Shown here piece by piece: positions 24,194-32,700 of a stretch of DNA of 64,000 bases. The stretch lies in NCBI RefSeq assembly GCF_017744135.1, contig NZ_JAGHQU010000005.1, positions 62,001 through 126,000 on the forward strand, in the 5' to 3' direction. Position 1 is the first letter of the stretch; the number at the start of each line of letters is the position of its first letter. Source of the stretch: Endozoicomonas sp. G2_2. Lineage in GTDB: Bacteria; Pseudomonadota; Gammaproteobacteria; Nevskiales; Salinisphaeraceae. Made by a program: the position numbers and the translations under genes. Under the pieces are notes generated by a model. It was not told where the DNA came from. It did not search any database and saw only the letters and a program-made list of their open reading frames with translations.

Positions 24194-25096
24194 ATGACAG
24201 GGGATGGGGAACGCCTGGTCAAGGATCTGCTTGATCAGCTCGATCTGGAAGCACTCGAACAGCGGCTGTTCCGCGGCAGCTCGCGGGATATCGGCGGCAA
24301 GAGCGTATTCGGCGGCCAGGTCGCCGGCCAGGCCATGGTCGCGGCCACGCGCACGGTGGACCCGTCGCAGCAGGCTCACTCCATGCATGGCTATTTCCTG
24401 CGTCCGGGCGACATGCAGGCCGCCATCGTCTACGAGGTGGACAACATCCGCGACGGCAAGAGTTTTGCCACCCGTCGCGTGCAGGCGATTCAGCACGGCC
24501 GGCCGATCTTTTCCATGCTGGTGTCGTTTCATGTGGCCGAAACCGGCTATACCCACCAGATGCCCATGCCGGACGTGCCGGGCCCGGAAGAACTGGTCAG
24601 CCACGACGAGCTGCGTCACGAATGGGTGGACGCGCTCGACCGGGTGCCGGAGTCGTTGCGCGAGGCCGTCGGCCGCGAGGTCGCCATCGACATGCGCGCG
24701 GCCAAACCCTGGAACATGCTTGCCCCCGACAAGCGCGAGCCGATCCAGCATGTCTGGTTCAAGGCCAAGGCGCCGCTGCCGGACGATCAGGCCCTGCACC
24801 GCGCGGTGCTCACCTATGCCAGCGACTTCGGCCTGCTGGCTACCTCGCTGTTCCCGCACGGCGTGTCGTTCTTCACCCCGGGCATGCAGATGGCCAGCAT
24901 CGACCACGCGCTGTGGTTTCATCGCGATCTGAAGGTGGACGACTGGCTGCTCTATGCCATGGACAGCCCCGGCGCGCAGGACGCGCGCGGTCTGTCGCGC
25001 GGGCTGATCTTCAATCGCGACGGCCAACTGGTGGCCTCGGTTGCCCAGGAAGGGTTGATCCGTCAACGCGAGCCGCAGCCGAAAAAGGACGCCTGA
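24194..25096 (+). CDS. tesB: acyl-CoA thioesterase II TesB
   Basis: 300 residues containing two tandem hotdog domains, the TesB architecture. Recognisable blocks are VFGGQVAGQAMVAATRTV, SMHGYFLRPGD, FSMLVSFH in the first half, and LTYASDFGLLATSLFPHG, MASIDHALWFHRDL (conserved catalytic Asp), LSRGLIFNRDGQLVASVAQEGLIR in the second. It hydrolyses medium- and long-chain acyl-CoAs to free fatty acids and CoA. Length (E. coli 286) and motifs match well. Together with the two preceding thioesterases it forms a run of three acyl-CoA hydrolases. Confidence 0.95.
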   Translation: MTGDGERLVKDLLDQLDLEALEQRLFRGSSRDIGGKSVFGGQVAGQAMVAATRTVDPSQQAHSMHGYFLRPGDMQAAIVYEVDNIRDGKSFATRRVQAIQHGRPIFSMLVSFHVAETGYTHQMPMPDVPGPEELVSHDELRHEWVDALDRVPESLREAVGREVAIDMRAAKPWNMLAPDKREPIQHVWFKAKAPLPDDQALHRAVLTYASDFGLLATSLFPHGVSFFTPGMQMASIDHALWFHRDLKVDDWLLYAMDSPGAQDARGLSRGLIFNRDGQLVASVAQEGLIRQREPQPKKDA

Positions 25097-25176
25097 GGGG
25101 GCGCACGACCGGTCATCGGCCCGTCATGCCGTACGGCTAGCGTGGGTGGCATCCACCGGAACAGCCGAGCTTCGCC

Positions 25177-26268
25177 ATGCGTCTCACCGCCCACTACGCG
25201 CCCCATGCCGTACTGCTACTGTTGTTGCTATGTGCGGCGCTGGCTGCCAGTGCCGCCCCGCCGATCCATGCCCCGGCGCACGGTCGGCATGACGGCGCCG
25301 GCCCCCATCACGGCAAGGAACGCGGCATGAAAAACGCCAACAGCGTCGACAAGATCGTGATCGCCCATCGCGGCGCCTCCGGCTACTTGCCCGAACACAC
25401 CTTGCCCGCCTACGCCATGGCCTACGCGCTGGGCGCGGACTATGTCGAGCCGGATCTGGTGATGACCGCGGACGAGCGGCTGATCTGCCTGCACGATATC
25501 CATCTCGAATCCACCACCGATGTCGAGCAGCAGTTTCCGGATCGCGCGCGGGCCGACGGACGCTGGTATGCCGCCGATTTCACGCTTGAAGAAATCCAGC
25601 AGCTCAACGTCAGCGAGCGCACGAACCCGGACGGCACGCGCGTGTTTCCGGGCCGCTTCAAGGCCGAGGCGAAGGGCTTCAAGGTGCCCACCTTCGTGGC
25701 GATGGTCGAGCTCGTGCAGTCGCTCAACCGCGAAACCGGTCGTGATGTCGGTATCTATCCCGAAACCAAGGACCCGGTCTTTCACGACAGCGAAGGCCTG
25801 CCGATCGAGCGCGTGCTGCTCGACACCCTGGCCGAGTACGGCTATGCCGGGCGCGAGGCGAAAGTCTATATCCAGAGCTTCGGGTTCGAGAATCTGCGCG
25901 AGATGCGCGAGGCGATGGGTTCCGACCTGCCGATGATCCAGCTCATCGGCGGCGGTGAAGCCTTCGACGATCGGGTCACGCCCGCCGGCCTCGACGAGAT
26001 CGCGACCTACGCCGACGGCATCGGCCCGGACAAGAACCGGATTGCCGACACCGACGGGGCGCTGGTCACGCTCGCCCATCAGCGCGGGCTGAAGGTGCAT
26101 CCGTACACGTTCCGTGCCGATCAGCTACCCGACGGCACGCGCCGGCTGGAAGATGAGCTGCGGCGCTACTATTTCCAGTACGACGTGGACGGCCTGTTCA
26201 CCGACTTCACCGACATCGCGGTTGGCGTGGTCCATCCGGAACGCCGGGTCCGGCTGTACCCGAAATAG
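25177..26268 (+). CDS. glpQ: glycerophosphodiester phosphodiesterase GlpQ, periplasmic
   Basis: 363 residues. The N terminus has a signal peptide (hydrophobic run about 12-25, cleavage near ASA-APP) followed by a His-rich linker (HAPAHGRHDGAGPHHGK). The GDPD domain starts VIAHRGASGYLPEHT (His and Arg catalytic, Glu metal ligand), then VEPDLVMTADERLICLHDIHLE with the second His. A GlpQ-type insertion follows, and YPETKDP is present. It degrades glycerophosphodiesters to glycerol-3-phosphate and an alcohol. Relative to E. coli GlpQ (358 residues) the length is right. The His-rich linker is unusual and could bind metal. Confidence 0.92.
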   Translation: MRLTAHYAPHAVLLLLLLCAALAASAAPPIHAPAHGRHDGAGPHHGKERGMKNANSVDKIVIAHRGASGYLPEHTLPAYAMAYALGADYVEPDLVMTADERLICLHDIHLESTTDVEQQFPDRARADGRWYAADFTLEEIQQLNVSERTNPDGTRVFPGRFKAEAKGFKVPTFVAMVELVQSLNRETGRDVGIYPETKDPVFHDSEGLPIERVLLDTLAEYGYAGREAKVYIQSFGFENLREMREAMGSDLPMIQLIGGGEAFDDRVTPAGLDEIATYADGIGPDKNRIADTDGALVTLAHQRGLKVHPYTFRADQLPDGTRRLEDELRRYYFQYDVDGLFTDFTDIAVGVVHPERRVRLYPK

Positions 26269-26292
26269 CTCGATCGGGCCGCGGCGGATGGG

Positions 26293-26964
26293 TCAGCGGG
26301 CGCGTCGAGCCAGGTTCTTGCGCCATTCCGGCGCCAGTGTGGGCAGGGCGGCGAGCGTCATCATCACCCGGCGCTGATCGGCGCCCGGCCGGCGTGCGCC
26401 GCAGGCGGTCCACATCATGGCCAGGGTGATGCCGTGATCGGCCCGCTCGATACGCTCGAGCGTATCGCCGGTCTTCACATGGCCGGGTTCGAGCACGCGA
26501 TAGAGCCAGCCGGCACGCCCTTCGCCAGCCACCGCCCGGTCCAGACCCGCCACACCCGTGCGCGCGCCGATCTTCCAGCAGGGCTGGCGCGGCTGGGCGA
26601 TCTGGATCACCGCCTCGCCGAGCGCAAAGACATCGCCGATGCCGACATCGTCCTCGGTGATGCCCTCGGTGGTGATGTTCTCGCCGAAGATGCCGGGCAG
26701 GAAGATGTCGTCGTGGCCGGGGTAACGCGCCCGCCAGACGGCGTAATGTTCGGCGGGGTAGTGGTTAAGCGCGCGCTCGGCGCCGCCGTGGTGGATCGGG
26801 TCCGCCTGTATGTCGCCGGCCACGCCGCTCGCGTCCAGCCAGCGCGGTTCGCTCACGGCGCGCTTGTCGATGCCCGTTGCCGCGCCGTCGCCCGCGAGCG
26901 GGCCGAGTGCACCGACCAGCAGCGCATTCACGCGAACGGCAAGATCGTCGGTGCTCGTGTCCAT
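26293..26964 (-). CDS. MOSC-domain protein (YiiM-like)
   Basis: 223 residues with the MOSC fold: IHHGGAERALNHYPAEHY at 56-73, FGENITTEG, and the signature QPRQPCWKIGAR holding the conserved Cys that binds sulfur or molybdenum cofactor. E. coli YiiM reduces 6-N-hydroxylaminopurine using the molybdenum cofactor. The C-terminal third (about 170-223) resembles the YiiM-specific helical tail. It converges on glpQ with only 24 nt between them and stands divergent from the MFS pair. Confidence 0.88.
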   Translation of the reverse strand: MDTSTDDLAVRVNALLVGALGPLAGDGAATGIDKRAVSEPRWLDASGVAGDIQADPIHHGGAERALNHYPAEHYAVWRARYPGHDDIFLPGIFGENITTEGITEDDVGIGDVFALGEAVIQIAQPRQPCWKIGARTGVAGLDRAVAGEGRAGWLYRVLEPGHVKTGDTLERIERADHGITLAMMWTACGARRPGADQRRVMMTLAALPTLAPEWRKNLARRAR

Positions 26965-27071
26965 GAGTCGATCCTAGCAGGCGCGCGAGCTCTTCGCGCC
27001 CGGCCACGCGGCAAGCGTTGCAGCGCAAGGCATGGCACACTCGCGGGCCTCGATTGCTGTACAGAACAACG

Positions 27072-28238
27072 ATGAATCGTATATCGGCCCACCAGCTCGG
27101 CCTGGCCGGCGGCGTCTGTACGCTGATCGGCATCGGCATGGCCCGTTTCGCCTATACGCCACTGATCCCGGCGCTGGTCGAGGCCGGCTGGTTCTCTCCG
27201 CACGACGCGGCCTATCTGGGTGCGATCAACCTGCTGGGGTATCTCATCGGTGCGGCCACGGCGCATCGGGCCACGCTCGTCTTCGGCGTGCGTGCGGTAC
27301 TGGGCGCCTGTCTCGCGATCACCGCGATGAGCTTCTATGCCTGCGCGCTCGACGCCGGTGTGTACTGGTACGGCTTCTGGCGGCTGGCCTGCGGCGTGAC
27401 CGGCGCGATGCTGGTGGTGGTCGGCGCGCCGGCCGCGTTATCCCGCGTGTCGATCGCGGAACGCGCCGGCACCAGCGCGCGCGTGTTCACCGGCATCGGC
27501 CTGGGGGTGATGGCCAGCGGCACGCTGGTGCCTTGGCTGGCCGATATCGGCGTCGCCGCGACCTGGATCGCTTTGGCGCTGGTGGCGACCGCCCTGAGCG
27601 CCTGGGCCTGGTTCGCGGTGTTGCGCGATCTGCCGCCGCTGCCGGCCACCGACAGCCGCGACGGTGCGTCGACGCGTCTGCCGTGGCTGGCGCTCTGGCT
27701 GGTCATCGGCGCCTATGGGTTGGATGCGATCGGTTTCGTGCCGCATACGCTGTTCTGGGTCGACTATATCGCCCGTGAGCTGGGCCAGGGGCTGGCTACC
27801 GGCAGTGGCTACTGGGTGGTGTTCGGCGTGGGCGCCATGTGCGGGCCGATCGTGGCCGGCATGCTCGCCGCGCGGGTGAATTTCCGCCCGGCGCTGGCGA
27901 TCGCGCTCACGATCAAGACCGCGGCGGTGAGCCTGCCGCTGATCTCCAGCCACGTGCTGTCGCTGGGCGCTTCGTCGTTTCTGGTCGGGCTGCTCGTGCC
28001 AGCCACGGTCACCCTCACCTCCGGTTCGGTCGCGTCCTTGTGCACGCCCGAACGCCAGCAACAGCTCTGGGGCTGGGCCACGCTGGCCTTCGCGTTGGCA
28101 CAGGCGGCGTCCGCCTACGGCATGTCCTGGGGTTATGAACAGTTCGGCAGCTATCGGCCGCTGTTCGTGATCGCGGTCATCGCACTCGCGGCGGCTGCCG
28201 CCAGCGCGGTCGGCGGCGCGGTTCGGCGGGTGCCGTGA
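27072..28238 (+). CDS. YbfB/YjiJ-family MFS transporter 1
   Basis: 388 residues, 12 transmembrane helices, of the YbfB/YjiJ MFS group. The N-terminal signature GIGMARFAYTPLIPALVEAGWFS is typical. The start is the ATG giving MNRISAHQLG; earlier in-frame Met codons overlap a region without a ribosome site. Its stop overlaps the GTG start of a second, homologous transporter, as GTGA. Substrates of the family are mostly unknown (sugar or drug efflux have been suggested). Confidence 0.87.
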   Translation: MNRISAHQLGLAGGVCTLIGIGMARFAYTPLIPALVEAGWFSPHDAAYLGAINLLGYLIGAATAHRATLVFGVRAVLGACLAITAMSFYACALDAGVYWYGFWRLACGVTGAMLVVVGAPAALSRVSIAERAGTSARVFTGIGLGVMASGTLVPWLADIGVAATWIALALVATALSAWAWFAVLRDLPPLPATDSRDGASTRLPWLALWLVIGAYGLDAIGFVPHTLFWVDYIARELGQGLATGSGYWVVFGVGAMCGPIVAGMLAARVNFRPALAIALTIKTAAVSLPLISSHVLSLGASSFLVGLLVPATVTLTSGSVASLCTPERQQQLWGWATLAFALAQAASAYGMSWGYEQFGSYRPLFVIAVIALAAAAASAVGGAVRRVP

Positions 28239-29434
28239 TCGATCGCTCGCCGGCTGCCGACCCGGGCTGGCGGCTGCCGCTGGCCGGCGCCGTTGCGCTA
28301 CTGCTCGGCGTGGGTCTGGGCCGCTATGCCTTCACGCCGCTGATTACGCCGCTGGTCGAACAGCACTGGTTCAGCGATGCGCAGACCGCGCGCCTGGGTG
28401 CGATCAACCTGCTGGGCTATCTGTGCGGTGCCGCCACTGCGCATCGAATCGGCCGCCGCTTCGGCGAGCGCCGCACGATCGCGGTCTGTCTGGCCACCGT
28501 GGTGGCGAGCCTGTTCGCCTGCGCGCTCGACTGGGGCATGGCCTGGTATGCGCCCTGGCGGCTGGTGGCAGGCTGGGCCGCGGCCACGCTGACCATCGTG
28601 GTCACGCCGGCGATCATGGCGCGTATGCCGGCGCGAGCGCGCCCTCGCAGTTCGGCGGTGATCTTCACCGGGATCGGCGTGGGCACGATTGCCTCCAGCC
28701 TGATCGTGCCGTGGCTGGCGGATGCCGGCATTGCCGCGGCCTGGTGTGCCGTGGGTGTGGTCGGTGGTCTGCTGGCGGCCTGGAGCTGGTTCGCCGTCTG
28801 GCGCGGCGTGCCCGATTTGCCGGCATCCGAGACGCGTCGCGTGCATACCGGCACAACCGCGGCCGTGCCGTGGCTGGCGATCACGCTGATCGTGGTCGCC
28901 TACGGCCTGAGTTCGGCCGGCTATGTGCCGCATTCGCTCTACTGGGTGGACTATATCGCCCGCGAACTGGGGCGCGGCCTGGGCAGTGGCAGCGCGTATT
29001 GGCTGCTGCTGGGTATCGGCGGCGTGGTCGGGCCGGCCGCGGCGGGGGTCACCGCGGCCCGGCTGGGTTTTCGGCCGGCGCTGATCGCGGCTTTCGTGCT
29101 GATGACGGCAGCGACGGCGCTGCCACTGGCCTCGACCCAGCCGTGGGCGCTGACGTTGTCCTCGCTGTTCGTCGGCGCGATGGTGCCGGCCATCATCACG
29201 CTCACCGCGGGTGTGGTGGTCGATCTGGCGCCGATGGGGCGCCAGCAGCAGATCTGGGGGTGGGCGACGCTGAGCTTTGCAGCAACCCAGGCGGTCGGCG
29301 GGTTCGTGATGGCGCGGTTGTACGCGCAGATCGGCCGCTATATCGACCTGATCGGTATGGGTGCGGCGATTCTGGTGATCGGCTGCGCCTGTGCGATCGC
29401 CGGCGCCGTTGCCGGTGCCCGCGCGTCGCGCTAG
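28235..29434 (+). CDS. YbfB/YjiJ-family MFS transporter 2 (tandem paralogue)
   Basis: 399 residues with 12 predicted helices, homologous to the preceding gene along its length: the two share blocks such as AINLLGYL-GAATAHR, RFAYTPLI versus RYAFTPLI, VPWLAD-GIAA, and WVDYIARELG-GL-(T/S)GS-YW. It starts at GTG inside the previous stop. Two translationally coupled full-length MFS proteins suggest either a heteromeric transporter or a recent duplication with divergence. A LysE-family exporter follows on the same strand 32 nt later. Confidence 0.87.
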   Translation: MIDRSPAADPGWRLPLAGAVALLLGVGLGRYAFTPLITPLVEQHWFSDAQTARLGAINLLGYLCGAATAHRIGRRFGERRTIAVCLATVVASLFACALDWGMAWYAPWRLVAGWAAATLTIVVTPAIMARMPARARPRSSAVIFTGIGVGTIASSLIVPWLADAGIAAAWCAVGVVGGLLAAWSWFAVWRGVPDLPASETRRVHTGTTAAVPWLAITLIVVAYGLSSAGYVPHSLYWVDYIARELGRGLGSGSAYWLLLGIGGVVGPAAAGVTAARLGFRPALIAAFVLMTAATALPLASTQPWALTLSSLFVGAMVPAIITLTAGVVVDLAPMGRQQQIWGWATLSFAATQAVGGFVMARLYAQIGRYIDLIGMGAAILVIGCACAIAGAVAGARASR

Positions 29435-29466
29435 GTTTTTGCACGAGCGATAGCGCGGGGCCCGAT

Positions 29467-30108
29467 ATGTTCGATTATTCCTATGCCCACTGGCTGGCAT
29501 TCTTCAGCGCCGCGGCGCTTTTGAACCTCGCGCCGGGGCCGGATATGGCCTATATTCTCGGCCAGTCGGCCCGCCGTGGCGTACGTTCGGGCTTCGCGGC
29601 CATGCTGGGCGCCTGGAGCGGTACCTTCGTGCACGTGGTGCTGGCCGCGCTCGGGCTGTCGGCACTGCTGGCCGCATCGGCGCTGGCGTTCGGTATCGTC
29701 AAATGGGCGGGCGCGGCGTATCTCGTCTGGCTGGGCATTCAGGCCTGGCGATCCGGCGGCGACACGCTGACGGTGACACTCGACAGCGCCCCGATCAGTA
29801 ACGCCACGATTCTGCGCCGCGGGATTCTCGTCGCGGTGCTCAACCCCAAGGTCGCGGTGTTCTTCGTAGCCTTTCTGCCGCAGTTCGTGGTGGTCGGCGC
29901 GGGGCCGGTGTCGGCGCAGCTGTTTCTGCATGGCAGCCTGATCATCGCGGTGGCGGCGTTCGTGGAGCCGCCGATGGTGCTGCTGGGTGGGCGTCTGGCC
30001 CGCACCGTGCGCAATCATCCGCGCGTCGGGCAGTGGATGGATCGCGCGCTGGGGTCGCTGTTCATCGCGCTCGGGCTGCGCCTGGCCGCCAGCGGGCGGG
30101 CGGTCTAG
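29467..30108 (+). CDS. LysE-family amino-acid/homoserine exporter (RhtB-like)
   Basis: 213 residues and about six transmembrane helices. The family signature is at residues 17-38: ALLNLAPGPDMAYILGQSAR, followed by GVRSGFAAMLGAWSG. A second conserved block, LVAVLNPKVAVFFVAFLPQF, contains NPK. These proteins export amino acids such as lysine, threonine or homoserine lactone. It lies 32 nt after the MFS pair, so all three exporters may be expressed together. I chose the ATG at 29467, as the frame upstream is antisense-like text. Confidence 0.9.
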   Translation: MFDYSYAHWLAFFSAAALLNLAPGPDMAYILGQSARRGVRSGFAAMLGAWSGTFVHVVLAALGLSALLAASALAFGIVKWAGAAYLVWLGIQAWRSGGDTLTVTLDSAPISNATILRRGILVAVLNPKVAVFFVAFLPQFVVVGAGPVSAQLFLHGSLIIAVAAFVEPPMVLLGGRLARTVRNHPRVGQWMDRALGSLFIALGLRLAASGRAV

Positions 30109-30117
30109 CGTTTTCTG

Positions 30118-30438
30118 TCAGCGCTTCGGCCGCCGGATCTGCGGGCGAAAGCCGGGCGGTTTGTCTGCCAGCCAGTCGATGAACGTGGCGATCTCGGGAT
30201 GCGCGCGCAGGGCTGCGCGGCTGTTGTAGGTCTCGGCGAGTTCCTTTTCGCCGAGCACGGCGTGGATATGGCTGTGGCAGGGCCGGCAGACATGCAGAAT
30301 GGCGGTGAGTCGCTCCTCGCGATCGAAACGCTTGCGGATGCGCTTGAGCCGATGCGTACGGCGCGGGATCAGGTGGTGGCGCGTGGTACGCACACCCGCC
30401 CGGCCGCAGAGCTCGCAGCGAGGCGGGTCAGCCGCCAT
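30118..30438 (-). CDS. small HNH-type endonuclease-like protein
   Basis: 106 residues. Cysteine pairs CELCGR (residues 8-13) and CRPCHSHIH form a zinc knuckle flanking the HNH-like core TRHHLIPR (His-His, then HVCRPCHSHIHAVL), the usual arrangement in small bacterial HNH proteins. Substrate and role are unknown; such stand-alone HNH proteins occur both on mobile elements and as housekeeping proteins. The start overlaps the 3' end of the upstream WS/DGAT gene by 11 nt, so it is probably translated from the same message. Confidence 0.82.
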   Translation of the reverse strand: MAADPPRCELCGRAGVRTTRHHLIPRRTHRLKRIRKRFDREERLTAILHVCRPCHSHIHAVLGEKELAETYNSRAALRAHPEIATFIDWLADKPPGFRPQIRRPKR

Positions 30439-31831
30439 CCGCGGCGACACCGTCGCGCCCGGTATGGGGCACGTCGGTGGGTTCCAGATCGTCCAGCGCG
30501 TCGGCCAGGAACTGCAGCATGTGCTGCATGCTGGGCACGGAGCGTCGGCAGGCGATGAGGCCGAACTCGAGAGAGTCCTGATAGCTGACCATGCTGATGT
30601 TGAGGGCCTGGCCGTCGAGCACGATGGAAACCGGATACATGCCTTCGAGCGTCGCATCGCCGTAGTAGAGCGTCTCGCTCGGCCCGGGGACGTTGGAGAT
30701 CACCACGTTGAACGACTGATGCTTCGGGGCGATGCCGGTGAGCAGGTTCACGCCCGCCGGCGTACCGAGCGCGGCGGTGAAGCCCAGGATCTGTTCGCTG
30801 GTCATGGCCTCGTAGCGGCGTTTCCAGTGATCCACCGACTGCCGGATGGTGGCCAGGCGTTCGACCGGGTCGGCGACGTCGGTGGCGAGGCTGGCGAAGA
30901 TCATGGCCACGTTGTTGCCGGTGCCGCTGTCGGCCGTATGCAAGGACACCGGCAGCATGGCGATCAGCGGCTGACCGGGCAGCGCGTCCTGTTCGATCAG
31001 ATACTCGCGCAGCGCGCTCGCGCACATGGCGAGCACGATATCGTTGACCGTGGCGTCGTAGTGTTTGGCCAGCCGCTTGATCCGGCTCAGCGAATACGAC
31101 TGCGCCGCGAAGCGCCGCGAGCCGCTGATGCGCCGGTTGAGCATGCATGACGGCGCCTGCTTGAAGGCCGTGAAACCGGGTTCGTGGCGCGCGTCCTGCC
31201 AGGCCTGCAGCACCTCGTGGCCCACCCGCGGCAGCGCCGCCAGCTGACGACCGGTGGCGCCGATCGCCTTCAGCGCCGATCGCCACGGCGGCGCCCGTCG
31301 CGCGGCTGGTGTATCACCGCCGTCGGAGGACAACGCCCAGGGTACGAGCATGCCGCCGGGGCTCGGCTGGTTGTTCAGCGAGCGGCGCATCACGCGCATG
31401 GCGCTGATGCCGTCCATGATCGAGTGATGAAACTTGGTGTAGACCGCGAAGCGATTCCCGGTCACGCCCTCGATGATGTAGGTCTCCCACATGGGCCGCG
31501 ACCGATCGAGCAACGCGCCGTGGAGCATGGAAACCAGCGCGAGCAGATCACGGATGGCGCCCGGCTGCGGCAGGGCCAGATGGCGTACGTGGTATTCCAG
31601 ATCGAAGCTGTCGTCGTCGACCCAGAACGGCTGGCCGAAGCGATACTTCAGGCGCCGGTCGAACGGCGGCTGCACGTCGGAGAAGCCGCGTGCGGTCGCC
31701 ACCAGTTCGCGCACATAGTCCGGCCCGGCGTTCTCCGGCAGCGAAAACAGCTGCAGCCCGCCGACATGCATGGGCTGGTTGCGGCGCTCGAGGCGCAGAA
31801 AGATCTGGTCGACGGGATTGAGCAGCCGCAT
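30428..31831 (-). CDS. wax ester synthase / diacylglycerol O-acyltransferase (WS/DGAT)
   Basis: 467 residues matching bacterial WS/DGATs in length and motifs. The opening LLNPVDQIFLRLERRNQPMHVGGL is the family N terminus, and HHSIMDG at 135-141 is the HHxxxDG active site. It condenses acyl-CoA with fatty alcohols or diacylglycerol to make wax esters or triacylglycerol as storage lipid, and works at the inner membrane. ATG start; the following HNH gene overlaps its end. Together with the TesB and other acyl-CoA genes it supports a lipid-storing lifestyle. Confidence 0.92.
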   Translation of the reverse strand: MRLLNPVDQIFLRLERRNQPMHVGGLQLFSLPENAGPDYVRELVATARGFSDVQPPFDRRLKYRFGQPFWVDDDSFDLEYHVRHLALPQPGAIRDLLALVSMLHGALLDRSRPMWETYIIEGVTGNRFAVYTKFHHSIMDGISAMRVMRRSLNNQPSPGGMLVPWALSSDGGDTPAARRAPPWRSALKAIGATGRQLAALPRVGHEVLQAWQDARHEPGFTAFKQAPSCMLNRRISGSRRFAAQSYSLSRIKRLAKHYDATVNDIVLAMCASALREYLIEQDALPGQPLIAMLPVSLHTADSGTGNNVAMIFASLATDVADPVERLATIRQSVDHWKRRYEAMTSEQILGFTAALGTPAGVNLLTGIAPKHQSFNVVISNVPGPSETLYYGDATLEGMYPVSIVLDGQALNISMVSYQDSLEFGLIACRRSVPSMQHMLQFLADALDDLEPTDVPHTGRDGVAADGG

Positions 31832-31918
31832 GACATCTCCTGATGGAATCGTGCGAGCGTAGCGCCTGCGCCACGGTTGCGCATAGCCCGCAGGGTTATC
31901 GCGCTTGCGGCCTGCGTT

Positions 31919-32296
31919 TTACGACAGATCGATGGCGTGGGCTTTAAGGTCCGCCAGGTCAATGATCTCCAGTGCCGCCTCATGGGTGGCGGTCAGGGCG
32001 ACGCGCGGCGCGACGCCGGCTTCCCGCGCCTCGGCCCAGCGCGCGGCGCACAGACACCAGCGGTCGCCGGCCTTCAGGCCCGGAAACTCGAATTCGGGGT
32101 GTGGCGTCGACAGATCGTTGCCGCGTCGGGCAGAGAATTCGAGAAAGTCATCGGTGACCACCGCACAGACCACGTGGCGGCCGATATCGGCCTGTCCGGT
32201 ACGGCAGAAACCGTCTCGATAGAAGCCGGTGACGGGTGCGTCGCAGCAGCCGGCGAGCGGCTCGCCGAGAACGTTACGGGTCCGGGTATCGGTCAT
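31919..32296 (-). CDS. DUF2237 family protein
   Basis: 125 residues matching the DUF2237 family: NVLGEPLAGCCDAPVTGFYRDGFC near the N terminus, DIGRHVVCAVVTDDFLEFS in the middle, LKAGDRWCLCAARW later, with several conserved Cys. The function is unknown. The ATG overlaps the stop of the upstream DUF4174 gene by 4 nt. The same minus-strand run continues upstream to a PhyH-like dioxygenase, giving a likely three-gene operon. Confidence 0.88.
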   Translation of the reverse strand: MTDTRTRNVLGEPLAGCCDAPVTGFYRDGFCRTGQADIGRHVVCAVVTDDFLEFSARRGNDLSTPHPEFEFPGLKAGDRWCLCAARWAEAREAGVAPRVALTATHEAALEIIDLADLKAHAIDLS

Positions 32297-32700
32297 TTCT
32301 CGCGCATCTCCCGCTGGCGCATGGGCATGGTATCGATCTCGTCGAAAAACGCATTGACGTCGAGTTCGTCGGTCTGGCGCGACTTCACGCCGCCGTCCTT
32401 GCCGACGAGTACGGCCTCGAACCCGTCGGCCTGGTGCAGCGCGGTCAGCGAGGCACGGTCGATGGATGTGGACAGGTTCGATTGCGTGCCGTCCGGCGTG
32501 ATCACGAACCAGGCGATATCGCGCTCGGCGATGCCGGCAGTGCGCTCGAGGGTGTCGGCGGCGTCCTGGCCGGCGGACGCGGTCGCGGTGAAGACCGCGA
32601 TCACGCGGTAATCCCATTGCAGGCTGTCGAGTGTCGCCGCACCGGCCGTGCCGGTACCGGCCAGCGCGCAGAACACGCTGGCGAGCAGAAATCTACGCAT
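32293..32700 (-). CDS. exported DUF4174 protein
   Basis: 135 residues with a signal peptide (about 1-21, cleavage at AGA-ATL). The mature part starts with LDSLQWDYRVIAVFTA and contains FEAVLVGKDGGVKSRQTDELDVNAFFDEIDTMPMRQREM, the DUF4174 pattern with a final Met-Arg-rich tail. The domain resembles a degenerate thioredoxin fold without a CxxC. It is probably periplasmic. Overlaps both neighbours (PhyH gene end by 8 nt; DUF2237 start by 4 nt). Confidence 0.87.
   Translation of the reverse strand: MRRFLLASVFCALAGTGTAGAATLDSLQWDYRVIAVFTATASAGQDAADTLERTAGIAERDIAWFVITPDGTQSNLSTSIDRASLTALHQADGFEAVLVGKDGGVKSRQTDELDVNAFFDEIDTMPMRQREMREK

Noticed and set aside
28423-30108. 561-codon frame ending in the LysE exporter
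   Set aside because: The N-terminal two-thirds is an out-of-frame reading of the second MFS gene. The true exporter starts at 29467.
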